Below are positions 27,339 through 34,458 of a stretch of DNA of 44,902 nt, in pieces. Location: contig NZ_JACIDW010000024.1 of NCBI RefSeq assembly GCF_014196505.1, positions 1 through 44,902 of the forward strand, written 5' to 3'. The notes beneath the pieces were generated by a model. It saw only the letters and a program-made list of their open reading frames with translations, did no database searches and was not told the origin of the DNA. Made by a program: the position numbers and the translations under genes. The stretch comes from Rhizobium metallidurans. Lineage in GTDB: Bacteria > Pseudomonadota > Alphaproteobacteria > Rhizobiales > Rhizobiaceae. How positions within the stretch are numbered: the first letter of the stretch is position 1; each line of letters begins with the position of its first letter.

Positions 27339-28502
27339 CTACTCGGCGGCGCGCTTCTCGTGATGCAAAGCCAGATATTCCGCGCTCCGCATCTCGAACA
27401 GCCGGGACGCCGTGCGGTCGAACTCGAAACCTTCGGTACCACGCGCCTGTGTCAGCAAGTTTTCAGGCATCGCCGCCGCCGAGATATAGAGCCTCACCGC
27501 ATGGTCGTAGAGCGTATCGACCAGAATGATGAAGCGCTTCGTCTGGTTCCGTTTCTCGGGTCCGAGCAGGGGAACGTGATCGACAAATATGGCATCAAAG
27601 CGTTCGGAGATGGCAAGGAAGTCGGCCGCACCCAGAGGCTTGTCGCAGAGATCGGCGAAACTGAAGCGCGCCAGCCGGTCGACGGCGAGCGGCACATGGA
27701 TCGAGCGCCCCTTCATCGGGAGCTCGATCGGATGCGCCTTGCGCCCGTGCAGCGCCTGGTTCCAGGCGGCGTCCATGGCCATGTCGGCATGGCGGTCGAG
27801 GGGCGTGATATAGACGGGCAGGCTGTCGATCTTCTCCATCCGGTAATCCGTCGGAGAATCCAGCGTCACGGTCTCGACGTGCTTGTCGAGGAGATCGATG
27901 AACGGCAGGAACAGACCACGGTTGAGACCATCGCGATAGAGATTGACGGGCTCGACGTTGGAGGTGGCGACCAGCACGCAGCCGCGACCGAACAGGTCGG
28001 AAAACAGCCGCGACAGGATCATCGCATCGGCGATATCGGTCACGGTGAATTCGTCGAAGCACAGAAGCTCGGCTTCATCATAGAGCGCAGCGCCAACGAC
28101 CGGGATCGGATCGGCCTGCTTGGTCTCGCCGTTCTTCAGCCGCAGCCGGTGGGCGGCGATGCGGTTGTGCACGTCGGCCATGAATTCATGGAAATGCGCC
28201 CGCCTTTTCTTCGAAGAGGGCGCCATCTCGAAGAACATGTCCATCAGCATGGTCTTGCCGCGACCGACGCTGCCGTGGATGTAGAGCCCCTTGACCTTGT
28301 CGGAGGGCTTCTTCTTGGCCGCGAACAGCCAGCCGAGCGCGCTCGACTTTGAAGCCGGACGCTTCTGCTTGAGCTCCGACAGCACCCGATCCAGGCATTT
28401 GGCCACGTGCATCTGCGCGGGGTCGAGTTGAAGCGAGCCCGAAGCCGTCAGCGACTTCAATTGTTCGCTGACGCTCAAGCTGTAGTCTGGCATCGGTTGC
28501 AT
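27339..28502 (-). CDS. zapE: Cell division ATPase ZapE (AFG1/LACE1 family)
   Basis: The 387-residue AAA-type ATPase has Walker A GSVGRGKT (77-84), Walker B LLCFDEFTVTD and the AFG1-specific ATSNVEPVNLYRDGLNR segment. In Escherichia coli the protein associates with the FtsZ ring; the mitochondrial homologue AFG1/LACE1 works in respiratory-complex quality control, which is notable beside sdh and mdh. The ATG at 28502 has AGGCGG 9 nt upstream, but that sequence is the 3' arm of a terminator-like hairpin. A Met three codons later is an alternative start. Confidence 0.92.
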   Translation of the reverse strand: MQPMPDYSLSVSEQLKSLTASGSLQLDPAQMHVAKCLDRVLSELKQKRPASKSSALGWLFAAKKKPSDKVKGLYIHGSVGRGKTMLMDMFFEMAPSSKKRRAHFHEFMADVHNRIAAHRLRLKNGETKQADPIPVVGAALYDEAELLCFDEFTVTDIADAMILSRLFSDLFGRGCVLVATSNVEPVNLYRDGLNRGLFLPFIDLLDKHVETVTLDSPTDYRMEKIDSLPVYITPLDRHADMAMDAAWNQALHGRKAHPIELPMKGRSIHVPLAVDRLARFSFADLCDKPLGAADFLAISERFDAIFVDHVPLLGPEKRNQTKRFIILVDTLYDHAVRLYISAAAMPENLLTQARGTEGFEFDRTASRLFEMRSAEYLALHHEKRAAE

Positions 28503-28504
28503 TG

Positions 28505-28532
28505 AAAAAATCCGCCTGGAGAAGATAGGCGG
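28505..28532 (-). terminator. Intrinsic terminator after the Omp19-like gene, overlapping the zapE ribosome-binding site
   Basis: On the minus strand CCGCCT-(9 nt)-AGGCGG is followed by A and six T, about 20 nt past the omp19-like stop and 2 nt before the zapE ATG. The 3' arm AGGCGG is also the only Shine-Dalgarno candidate for zapE. Confidence 0.7.
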
Positions 28533-28551
28533 AGCGAGCCGCCGGCTCGCT
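28533..28551 (-). other. 8-bp GC-rich stem-loop at the Omp19-like stop codon
   Basis: AGCGAGCC-GCC-GGCTCGCT is perfectly paired and abuts the stop codon. It sits directly before the T-tract terminator at 28505-28532, forming a tandem stem arrangement. Confidence 0.55.
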
Positions 28552-29069
28552 TATCGGCTGAGCGCGATCGGCTGGCCGCTGTTGGTCTGGCCGCTGAAGG
28601 CGTTGTCGGCGGTCTTGTAGACGCTGCCGATCTGGTTGCCGTTGCGGTCCTTGAGCAGGACCTGCTTGCCCGACACTTCCCAGGAGCCCATCGCCGTGAG
28701 TTCGCCCACGCAGCCGCGCGTGCCGCCGCGCGAACCGCTGCCGAGGTTGGTGAGCGTCAGGAACATGTCGCAGGAGCCGTTGACCCGCCAGCTTCCAACC
28801 AGCGATTCCTTGGTGACGTCGAGGCCGCCGCCGTTCGGCGCCATCGCCCCGCCCTGCACGCCGCCCATCGGCGCCGTCGATGCCGGAGCGGCCGGAAACT
28901 GCGAGGAACCACCGGGAGGAGGCAACTGGCCACCCTGCACCTGAGGCACGGGCTGTGCCGTCAAGGGCGCCGGTGCCGCATTGTAATTGGTGTCGTTATA
29001 GGCCGTACGCTGGCAACCGGCGAGTGACAGAACAACCGCCATACCTGTCATCGCATATCGCAACTGCAT
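28551..29069 (-). CDS. Omp19-like outer-membrane lipoprotein with an AprI/Inh protease-inhibitor domain
   Basis: The 172-residue protein has a lipoprotein signal peptide with lipobox LAGC (Cys19 to be lipidated), then a Pro/Ala/Gly-rich linker to about residue 80, and a C-terminal beta-barrel domain (SLVGSWRVNGSCDMFLTL, CVGELTAMGSWEVSGKQVLL, GQTNSGQPIALSR) with two Cys. The tail pattern FxGQTxxGQ(A/P)(V/I)xLSR is shared with Brucella Omp19, which belongs to the Inh family and inhibits proteases. Surface or periplasmic protease inhibition is inferred from that relationship. It appears monocistronic, with a long AT-rich leader region and its own terminator. Confidence 0.85.
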   Translation of the reverse strand: MQLRYAMTGMAVVLSLAGCQRTAYNDTNYNAAPAPLTAQPVPQVQGGQLPPPGGSSQFPAAPASTAPMGGVQGGAMAPNGGGLDVTKESLVGSWRVNGSCDMFLTLTNLGSGSRGGTRGCVGELTAMGSWEVSGKQVLLKDRNGNQIGSVYKTADNAFSGQTNSGQPIALSR

Positions 29070-29153
29070 CTGAATGCTCCCGAATGTCCGCTTTGTCGCT
29101 AAAAATAGTAATTAGCTTATTTTCGAATGAACGTGTTTCACTTTGGTTAATCA

Positions 29154-29220
29154 AGCCGTAATGGCCGTGAATTGCCTGACGGAGCTAGGCCTGCGACAGC
29201 GCAATTCAACCTTTACGGCT
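29154..29220. other. Nested inverted repeat, possible structured RNA or operator
   Basis: Outer arms AGCCGTAA (29154-29161) and TTACGGCT (29213-29220) enclose inner arms GAATTGC (29169-29175) and GCAATTC (29201-29207), both perfectly complementary. Fifteen paired bases in 67 nt point to a folded RNA on either strand or a DNA-level regulatory site about 90-150 bp upstream of the Omp19-like start. Confidence 0.5.
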
Positions 29221-29333
29221 GAGAACTTCCTGAAGATAGAATTTGTCAGCAAGGTGATGAGCTGCTGTTTCTCCTGGAAATGCTGTCGCCTGTTTCACGG
29301 TTGAACGAGGATCATATCGCACCCGTGGGCATC

Positions 29334-29354
29334 GGCGGCCCCACATGGGCCGCC
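29334..29354 (-). terminator. Stem-loop downstream of sdhB, possible terminator without T tract
   Basis: GGCGGCCC and GGGCCGCC form a perfect 8-bp stem around 5 nt, 18 nt after the sdhB stop. No T run follows, so Rho-dependent ending or transcript stabilisation is as likely as intrinsic termination. Confidence 0.45.
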
Positions 29355-29371
29355 GGATGGATGGCGTCGCG

Positions 29372-30151
29372 TCAGACCCGGCGCTCGACCATCATCTTCT
29401 TGATTTCGGCGATCGCCTTGGCCGGGTTCAGACCTTTCGGGCAGGTCTGCGCGCAGTTCATGATCGTGTGGCAGCGATAGAGGCGGAACGGATCCTCGAG
29501 GTTGTCGAGGCGCTCACCCTTGGCTTCGTCGCGGCTATCGATCAGCCAGCGATAGGCCTGCAGCAGCACGGCCGGACCGAGATACCGGTCGCCGTTCCAC
29601 CAGTAGCTCGGACAGGAGGTCGAGCAGCAGGCGCACAGAATGCACTCGTAGAGGCCGTCGAGCTTCTGGCGGTCTTCGTGGCTCTGCTTCCACTCCGTTG
29701 CCGGCGCCGGCGACACCGTCTTCAGCCAGGGCTCGATCGAGCGGTGCTGGGCGTAGAAGTTGGTGAGGTCGGGCACCAGGTCCTTGACGACGGGCATGTG
29801 CGGCAGCGGATAGATCTTCACCGAGCCCTTGATGTCGTCGAGGCCCTTGGTGCAGGCCAGCGTATTCGTGCCGTCGATGTTCATCGCGCAGGAACCGCAG
29901 ATGCCCTCGCGACAGGAACGGCGCAGCGTCAGCGTCGGGTCGATCTTGTTCTTGATGTAGAGCAGACCGTCGAGCACCATCGGGCCGCAATCGTCGACGT
30001 CGATGTAGAACGTGTCGATCGAAGGATTCTGGCCATCGTCAGGGCTCCAGCGATAGACGCGAAATTCGCGTGTATTGGTGGCGCCGGCCGGCTTTGGCCA
30101 CACCTTGCCTTCGCGTATCTGGGAGTTCTTGGGAAGTGCGAGTTCAACCAT
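29372..30151 (-). CDS. sdhB: Succinate dehydrogenase iron-sulfur subunit
   Basis: The 259-residue subunit carries the 2Fe-2S cluster cysteines (CREGICGSCAMN and a later Cys in LACTKG), then the 4Fe-4S/3Fe-4S motifs CILCACCSTSCP and CHTIMNCAQTCPKGL. It passes electrons from the SdhA flavin to ubiquinone. The ATG at 30151 lies inside the 3' end of the VapC-like gene, overlapping it by 8 nt, and its AGGAA ribosome-binding site is formed by vapC codons. sdhA and sdhB are separated here by the two toxin-antitoxin genes, unlike the usual contiguous sdhCDAB. Confidence 0.97.
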   Translation of the reverse strand: MVELALPKNSQIREGKVWPKPAGATNTREFRVYRWSPDDGQNPSIDTFYIDVDDCGPMVLDGLLYIKNKIDPTLTLRRSCREGICGSCAMNIDGTNTLACTKGLDDIKGSVKIYPLPHMPVVKDLVPDLTNFYAQHRSIEPWLKTVSPAPATEWKQSHEDRQKLDGLYECILCACCSTSCPSYWWNGDRYLGPAVLLQAYRWLIDSRDEAKGERLDNLEDPFRLYRCHTIMNCAQTCPKGLNPAKAIAEIKKMMVERRV

Positions 30152-30602
30152 GTTTGTTTTCCTGTGCAGAGGCGAACAGCGCGTGCGCCGTTTCGAGAGT
30201 CCGTATCCGGTCACCCTCGCCGGCAGCATGTGCCTTGGTTAGAAATTTCATGTCGGACGTCACGAGATAGCTGTCGTCCGTCGAGAGCGTTGCCGCGAGA
30301 TACATGCAGTCATAAACAGAGTGATCAAGCTTCCGTGAAAGGTCGAAAGCTTGCCGACAAAGCGCCTTCGAGGGCAGGACCTCGTCGATGCTCTCGTCCA
30401 GCGTCGTCAATCCATCGACTGCCTGCTGCGCGGTGATCTGACCAAGCCGCACCTTGCGCTGCAGGACATTGGCGACTTCCGCGAAAATGAGATCCGGAGC
30501 AACTCTCCGCATCGAATTGCCAAGCAGAAAATCGGCGTCGATATGCTCCGGCTCGGGCACGAACCATGCGATCGCGGCCGATGCATCGACAACGTAGATC
30601 AA
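30144..30602 (-). CDS. vapC: VapC-like PIN-domain ribonuclease toxin
   Basis: A 152-residue PIN domain with the four acidic residues of the Mg-dependent RNase site: D6 (VVDASAA), E42 (IFAEVANVL), D98 (SVYDCMYLA) and D117 (TSDMKFL). All are present, so it looks catalytically intact. It probably starts at TTG (30602), which overlaps the antitoxin stop as TTGA, with AGAGGA about 9 nt upstream. No ATG lies in a better position. The stop codon lies inside sdhB. Known VapC toxins cleave tRNA or rRNA; the target here is unknown. Confidence 0.88.
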   Translation of the reverse strand: MIYVVDASAAIAWFVPEPEHIDADFLLGNSMRRVAPDLIFAEVANVLQRKVRLGQITAQQAVDGLTTLDESIDEVLPSKALCRQAFDLSRKLDHSVYDCMYLAATLSTDDSYLVTSDMKFLTKAHAAGEGDRIRTLETAHALFASAQENKHG

Positions 30603-30838
30603 CGATCCCGGTCCTCTCGCAACATCTCCACGGCGGACGTCTGCCTGACGCCTTTCGGCGTCATGGCACGAATTCTGGCAGCAATCGCCGGCAGATCCTC
30701 GCGTCTGGGACGAGCCGGCACCGCTGCCTGCAGCAGCGCCTCCACCTCTTCCTCGACGGAGCGGTTGTTCAGCCGCGCCCGATCGGAAATACGCGTCAGC
30801 AGCGCTTCATCAGCGATCTTGATCTGCATTTCACCCAT
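30599..30838 (-). CDS. vapB: VapB/FitA-type ribbon-helix-helix antitoxin
   Basis: The 79 residues begin with the ribbon-helix-helix motif QIKIADEALLTRISDRARLN followed by NRSVEEEVEALLQ, and end in a C-terminal toxin-binding tail (TSAVEMLREDRDR) typical of FitA-like antitoxins. It should neutralise the PIN toxin and autoregulate by DNA binding. The ATG at 30838 has GGAG 9 nt upstream and lies 49 nt after the sdhA stop; a Met three codons later is an alternative. The frame is open further back into sdhA but without a ribosome-binding site. No separate promoter is obvious, so the pair may ride on sdh transcription. Confidence 0.85.
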   Translation of the reverse strand: MGEMQIKIADEALLTRISDRARLNNRSVEEEVEALLQAAVPARPRREDLPAIAARIRAMTPKGVRQTSAVEMLREDRDR

Positions 30839-30887
30839 GGCAGTGTCTCCGGCAACGATCCTTTTGCCTATTCTCTCACATTCCCCA

Positions 30888-32744
30888 TCAGTAAACACGC
30901 GCCTTGGGCGCGATCTTCTGCGGGTCGATACCCTCCGCGATCAGCTCGGTATGCACGGGGCGGTAGTCGAGCTTGACGTCGCCGGCGTCGTTGACCCAGG
31001 CCAGCGTGTGCTTGCGCCAGTTGACGTCGTCGCGGCCGGCAAATGCGCCTTCCGTGTAGTCCTCGCGGGCGTGCGAACCACGGCTCTCCTTGCGCGCTTC
31101 GGCGCCGTAGATCGTCGTGATGGCGTTGGCCATCAGGTTCTGCAGCTCGAGCGTCTCGACGAGGTCGGAGTTCCACACCATCGAGCGGTCGGTGACCTTG
31201 ATGTCGCGCATTTCCTGCCAGATGGCCGAGATGCGCTTGCAGCCCGATTCCAGCGATTCCTGCGTACGGAACACGGCGGCGTCTTCCTGCATGGCGCGCT
31301 GCATCTTCTCGCGAAGATTGGCAGTCGGCGTAGAGCCGGATGCGTGACGCAGGCCGTCGAAGCGGTCCATGATCTTGTCGCAGGCGGCGACGTTGAGATG
31401 CGGCACCGGCGCCGCGCGGTCGATGACTTCACCGGCGCGGATGGCGGCGGCGCGGCCGAAGACCACGAGGTCGATCAGCGAGTTGGAGCCGAGGCGGTTT
31501 GCCCCGTGCACCGAGGCGCAGCCGGCTTCGCCGACGGCCATCAGGCCCGGAATGATCCGCTCGGGGTTGGAGCTGTCGGCATTCAGCACCTCGCCCCAGT
31601 AGTTCGTCGGAATGCCGCCCATGTTGTAGTGAACGGTCGGCAGGACCGGGATCGGCTCGCGCGTCACGTCGACGCCGGCGAAGATCTTGGCGCTCTCGGA
31701 AATCCCCGGCAGGCGCTCGTGCAGAACGGCCGGATCGAGGTGGTCGAGATGCAGGAAGATGTGGTCCTTGTTCTTGCCGACGCCGCGGCCTTCGCGGATC
31801 TCCAGCGTCATGCAGCGCGAAACCACGTCGCGCGAGGCAAGGTCCTTGGCCGACGGTGCATAGCGCTCCATGAAGCGCTCGCCCTCGGAGTTGACGAGGT
31901 AGCCGCCTTCGCCGCGCGCGCCCTCGGTGATCAGACAGCCGGAGCCGTAGATGCCGGTCGGGTGGAACTGCACGAACTCCATGTCCTGGAGCGGCAGGCC
32001 GGCGCGGGCAACCATGCCGCCGCCGTCGCCGGTGCAGGTATGCGCCGAGGTGGCCGAGAAATAGGCGCGGCCGTAGCCGCCGGTCGCCAGCACCACCATC
32101 TTGGCGGCGAAGCGATGGATCGTGCCGTCGTCGAGGCACCAGGCGACGACGCCGGTGCAGCGGCTGCCGTCATCCGACATGATCAGGTCGAGCGCGAAAT
32201 ACTCGATGAAGAATTCGGCGTTGTGGCGCAGCGACTGGCCGTAGAGTGTGTGCAGGATGGCGTGGCCGGTACGGTCGGCGACGGCGCAGGTGCGCTGCAC
32301 CGGCGGGCCTTCACCGTAGTTCTGCATGTGGCCGCCGAACGGGCGCTGGTAGATCTTGCCTTCCTCGTTGCGCGAGAAGGGAACGCCGTAATGCTCGAGC
32401 TCATAGACCGCCTTCGGCGCTTCCATGGTCAGATACTGCATGGCGTCGACGTCGCCGAGCCAGTCGGAGCCCTTGACGGTATCGTAGAGGTGCCACTGCC
32501 AGCTGTCGGGCGTCATGTTGCGCAGCGATGCCGCGATGCCGCCCTGCGCCGCCACCGTGTGGCTGCGCGTCGGGAACACCTTGGTGATGCAGGCGGTCTT
32601 GAAGCCCTGCTCGGCCATGCCGAGCGTGGCGCGCAGGCCCGCGCCGCCGGCGCCGACGACGATCACGTCATAGGAGTGATCGATATACTTGTAGGCTTTC
32701 CCGTTCTGAGCGGGGCCATTCTGAGCGGATGAATTCGATGCCAT
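30888..32744 (-). CDS. sdhA: Succinate dehydrogenase flavoprotein subunit
   Basis: The 618-residue catalytic subunit oxidises succinate to fumarate. The FAD motif VVGAGGAGLRA near residue 30 is followed by His62 in TRSHTVAAQGG, the site of covalent FAD attachment, and by HGANRLGSNSLIDLVVFGRAAA. The N-terminus MASNSSAQNG is slightly extended. It starts 8 bp after sdhD and is followed after 49 nt by the vapB-like gene. Confidence 0.98.
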   Translation of the reverse strand: MASNSSAQNGPAQNGKAYKYIDHSYDVIVVGAGGAGLRATLGMAEQGFKTACITKVFPTRSHTVAAQGGIAASLRNMTPDSWQWHLYDTVKGSDWLGDVDAMQYLTMEAPKAVYELEHYGVPFSRNEEGKIYQRPFGGHMQNYGEGPPVQRTCAVADRTGHAILHTLYGQSLRHNAEFFIEYFALDLIMSDDGSRCTGVVAWCLDDGTIHRFAAKMVVLATGGYGRAYFSATSAHTCTGDGGGMVARAGLPLQDMEFVQFHPTGIYGSGCLITEGARGEGGYLVNSEGERFMERYAPSAKDLASRDVVSRCMTLEIREGRGVGKNKDHIFLHLDHLDPAVLHERLPGISESAKIFAGVDVTREPIPVLPTVHYNMGGIPTNYWGEVLNADSSNPERIIPGLMAVGEAGCASVHGANRLGSNSLIDLVVFGRAAAIRAGEVIDRAAPVPHLNVAACDKIMDRFDGLRHASGSTPTANLREKMQRAMQEDAAVFRTQESLESGCKRISAIWQEMRDIKVTDRSMVWNSDLVETLELQNLMANAITTIYGAEARKESRGSHAREDYTEGAFAGRDDVNWRKHTLAWVNDAGDVKLDYRPVHTELIAEGIDPQKIAPKARVY

Positions 32745-32752
32745 GATATCAA

Positions 32753-33133
32753 TTATCCTACGAAGGCGATCTTCAGAATGGCGAAGAGACAGAGCCCCGC
32801 CATCAGGATCGAAAAGAAGGTGTTGAGCATCACGAGCGCGATCTTGGTGACTTCATGGTGCACGTAGTCTTCGATGATGACCTGCATGCCGAGCTTCATG
32901 TGGATGACGCCCGACACGACCATCAGGCCCATGACGACGGCGACGAACGGGTTCGACAGCGCGCGAACCACGTCCGCATAGGGCTGGCCGGCATAGACGA
33001 TCATGAAGATGATGAAGAAGAGGAAGAGCGGCACGTTGGCGACGGCCGTCAGGCGCTGGCGCCAGAAATGCTCGGTGCCGTCCTTGGCCGAACCGAGGCC
33101 GCGAACCTTACCCAAGGGGGTACGCATATCCAT
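32753..33133 (-). CDS. sdhD: Succinate dehydrogenase membrane anchor subunit D
   Basis: The 126-residue anchor has three transmembrane segments (VPLFLFFIIFMIVYA, PFVAVVMGLMVVSGVIHM, MLNTFFSILMAGLCLFAILKIAF). The haem-ligand region lies at GVIHMKLGMQVIIEDYVH. The frame is open to 33265, but the ATG at 33133 has AAGG about 9 nt upstream and follows sdhC by 11 bp. Confidence 0.92.
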   Translation of the reverse strand: MDMRTPLGKVRGLGSAKDGTEHFWRQRLTAVANVPLFLFFIIFMIVYAGQPYADVVRALSNPFVAVVMGLMVVSGVIHMKLGMQVIIEDYVHHEVTKIALVMLNTFFSILMAGLCLFAILKIAFVG

Positions 33134-33144
33134 GTGATCAACCT

Positions 33145-33540
33145 TTAGAAGCGAATGATGAAGCCGATCACCCAGACCAGCAAGGTCAGACAGAGCGAGG
33201 CGACGATGTTGGCGATGGCGAGCCTGGTGGAGAATTCCTTCCCGAAACCGTGACCGAGGTCCCACATGAAGTGGCGGAAGCCGCCGAGCATGTGGTGGAT
33301 CAGCGCCCAGGTATAGCCGAGCAGCACGAGCTTGCCGATGATGCTGCCAAGCACCCAGTTGGCCCAGTCATAGGCGCCGAGGCCGGTTGCGGCCGCGACC
33401 AGCCACCAGGCGACCAGCAGCGTGCCGACATAGAGCGCCCCACCGGTGATACGGTGGACAATCGACATGACCATGGTGGGGATTGGTTTATAAATCTGCA
33501 AATGCGGCGACAGGGGCCGATTGTTTGTCACGTTCGCCAT
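33145..33540 (-). CDS. sdhC: Succinate dehydrogenase cytochrome b556 subunit
   Basis: The 131-residue anchor begins MANVTNNRPLSPHLQIYK, has the family signature MSIVHRITGGALY and the haem-binding WALIHHMLGGFRHFMWD, and three transmembrane helices. It forms the quinone site with SdhD. The ATG at 33540 (Met21 of the longer open frame) fits family length. It is the first gene of the sdh operon. Confidence 0.95.
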   Translation of the reverse strand: MANVTNNRPLSPHLQIYKPIPTMVMSIVHRITGGALYVGTLLVAWWLVAAATGLGAYDWANWVLGSIIGKLVLLGYTWALIHHMLGGFRHFMWDLGHGFGKEFSTRLAIANIVASLCLTLLVWVIGFIIRF

Positions 33541-33855
33541 CAGAACCTCGCGGCGGTCTTTCTGCGCCTCCCGGGATCCGGAAAGCATCCAAGCAACCAC
33601 ACGAAGGTCACAAAGCTGTGCGTGCGTTGCATCATTGGCGACGTTTAATCACGGAAACACCTAACGACAAGTATAATTGACGCACCCGGGGAATTTAATC
33701 GATTTGCGTCTTGACGTCGCAGTTGACATAGGCAAGCGCGCCCGAGCCGCTACCCTTTGCGGATGAGTTTTCAAGCTTTTGTGGACAAGCCGGCGCTTTT
33801 GGCGCATTTTCGCGTTAACACTTTGTTAAGAGTTCCGTTTCCGGAGACCGGCGCG
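33541..33855. promoter_or_regulatory. 315-bp divergent region between sdhC and the secreted Gly-rich protein
   Basis: This AT-richer gap must hold the sdh promoter (minus) and the secreted-protein promoter (plus). TTGACG and TTGACA occur in the plus strand around 33711-33730, without a good -10 at standard spacing. TTAAC-ACTTT-GTTAA is a small palindrome at 33814-33828, just ahead of the plus-strand gene. No RNA gene was recognised. Confidence 0.5.
33670..33698 (-). promoter_or_regulatory. Candidate sdhCDAB promoter
   Basis: On the minus strand a good -10 TATACT (33670-33675) is preceded at 17 nt by the poor -35 TTAAAT (33693-33698). The position, about 130 bp upstream of sdhC, is suitable, and a weak -35 could imply an activator. 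Confidence 0.35.
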
Positions 33856-34449
33856 ATGTTGAACACACCCTCGAAACTCGTTTCGCTCGCCGCGGCGGTG
33901 CTGATCGCGCTGCCCGCCACGGCCGGCGATTTCGGCGGCAATCCCTCCCCGCGCCCGCACAATCGGGGCTATGATCGCGGCATGGCACAGGGCGTCGTCG
34001 GGCATGGCGGCGGCATCGGCCGTCGCGACATCGCAAACGGCGTCGCATCCGGCTCGCTGGTGATCCGCCATCGCGGCACCTCCGTCGTCGGCGATTACGG
34101 CGGCTGGGGCAACGGCCCGCGCCGGATAGCCGGCGGCTATGATGGCTTCCGTCCAAAGCCGGGCCGCGGCCGCTTCATCCAGCGCTTCTCCTCGGCCTCG
34201 TCCAACGTCGCGCGCAACAACATCGTCATCATCGACCGGCGCGGCGAGGCGCGTGCGCCATCGGGCACCTATGCCGGCTCGTCCTACGCCTACGGCGCGG
34301 ATGGCGGCACCTATGTCGGCGGCTACGGCTATTCGGGCTATGGATACCAGCCGGCAACCAGGCTGGCGCCGATGGCCAAGGTGATCAACATCCGCAATGC
34401 CAGGAACCCCTGCTCCTACGAACAGGGCGTCTGCGTCATCCGCCCCTGA
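33856..34449 (+). CDS. Secreted glycine-rich hypothetical protein
   Basis: This 197-residue protein has a Sec signal peptide (KLVSLAAAVLIALPATA-GDF) followed by a low-complexity Gly/Arg/Tyr-rich mature part with YGYSGYGYQ-like runs. It ends in NIRNARNPCSYEQGVCVIRP, whose two cysteines could form a disulfide. No known domain is recognised. The ATG at 33856 has GGAG 9 nt upstream; the frame is open to 33757 but the earlier part lacks a signal. It is divergent from sdh and convergent, by 9 bp, with the methyltransferase that follows. Confidence 0.8.
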   Translation: MLNTPSKLVSLAAAVLIALPATAGDFGGNPSPRPHNRGYDRGMAQGVVGHGGGIGRRDIANGVASGSLVIRHRGTSVVGDYGGWGNGPRRIAGGYDGFRPKPGRGRFIQRFSSASSNVARNNIVIIDRRGEARAPSGTYAGSSYAYGADGGTYVGGYGYSGYGYQPATRLAPMAKVINIRNARNPCSYEQGVCVIRP

Positions 34450-34458
34450 TGGATCCCA

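Larger units (their letters stand above)
29070..29371. other. 302-bp gap between the Omp19-like gene and sdhB
   Basis: The part nearest the Omp19-like gene (about 29090-29160) is AT-rich and likely carries its promoter. A nested inverted repeat sits at 29154-29220 and a GC-rich stem-loop at 29334-29354. A plus-strand 47-codon frame (29161-29304) lacks a ribosome-binding site. No tRNA or other gene was recognised. Confidence 0.6.

Noticed and set aside
29161..29304. 47-codon Cys-containing plus-strand frame in the sdhB/Omp19-like gap
   Set aside because: No Shine-Dalgarno, and it begins inside the nested inverted repeat, which better explains the sequence constraint.
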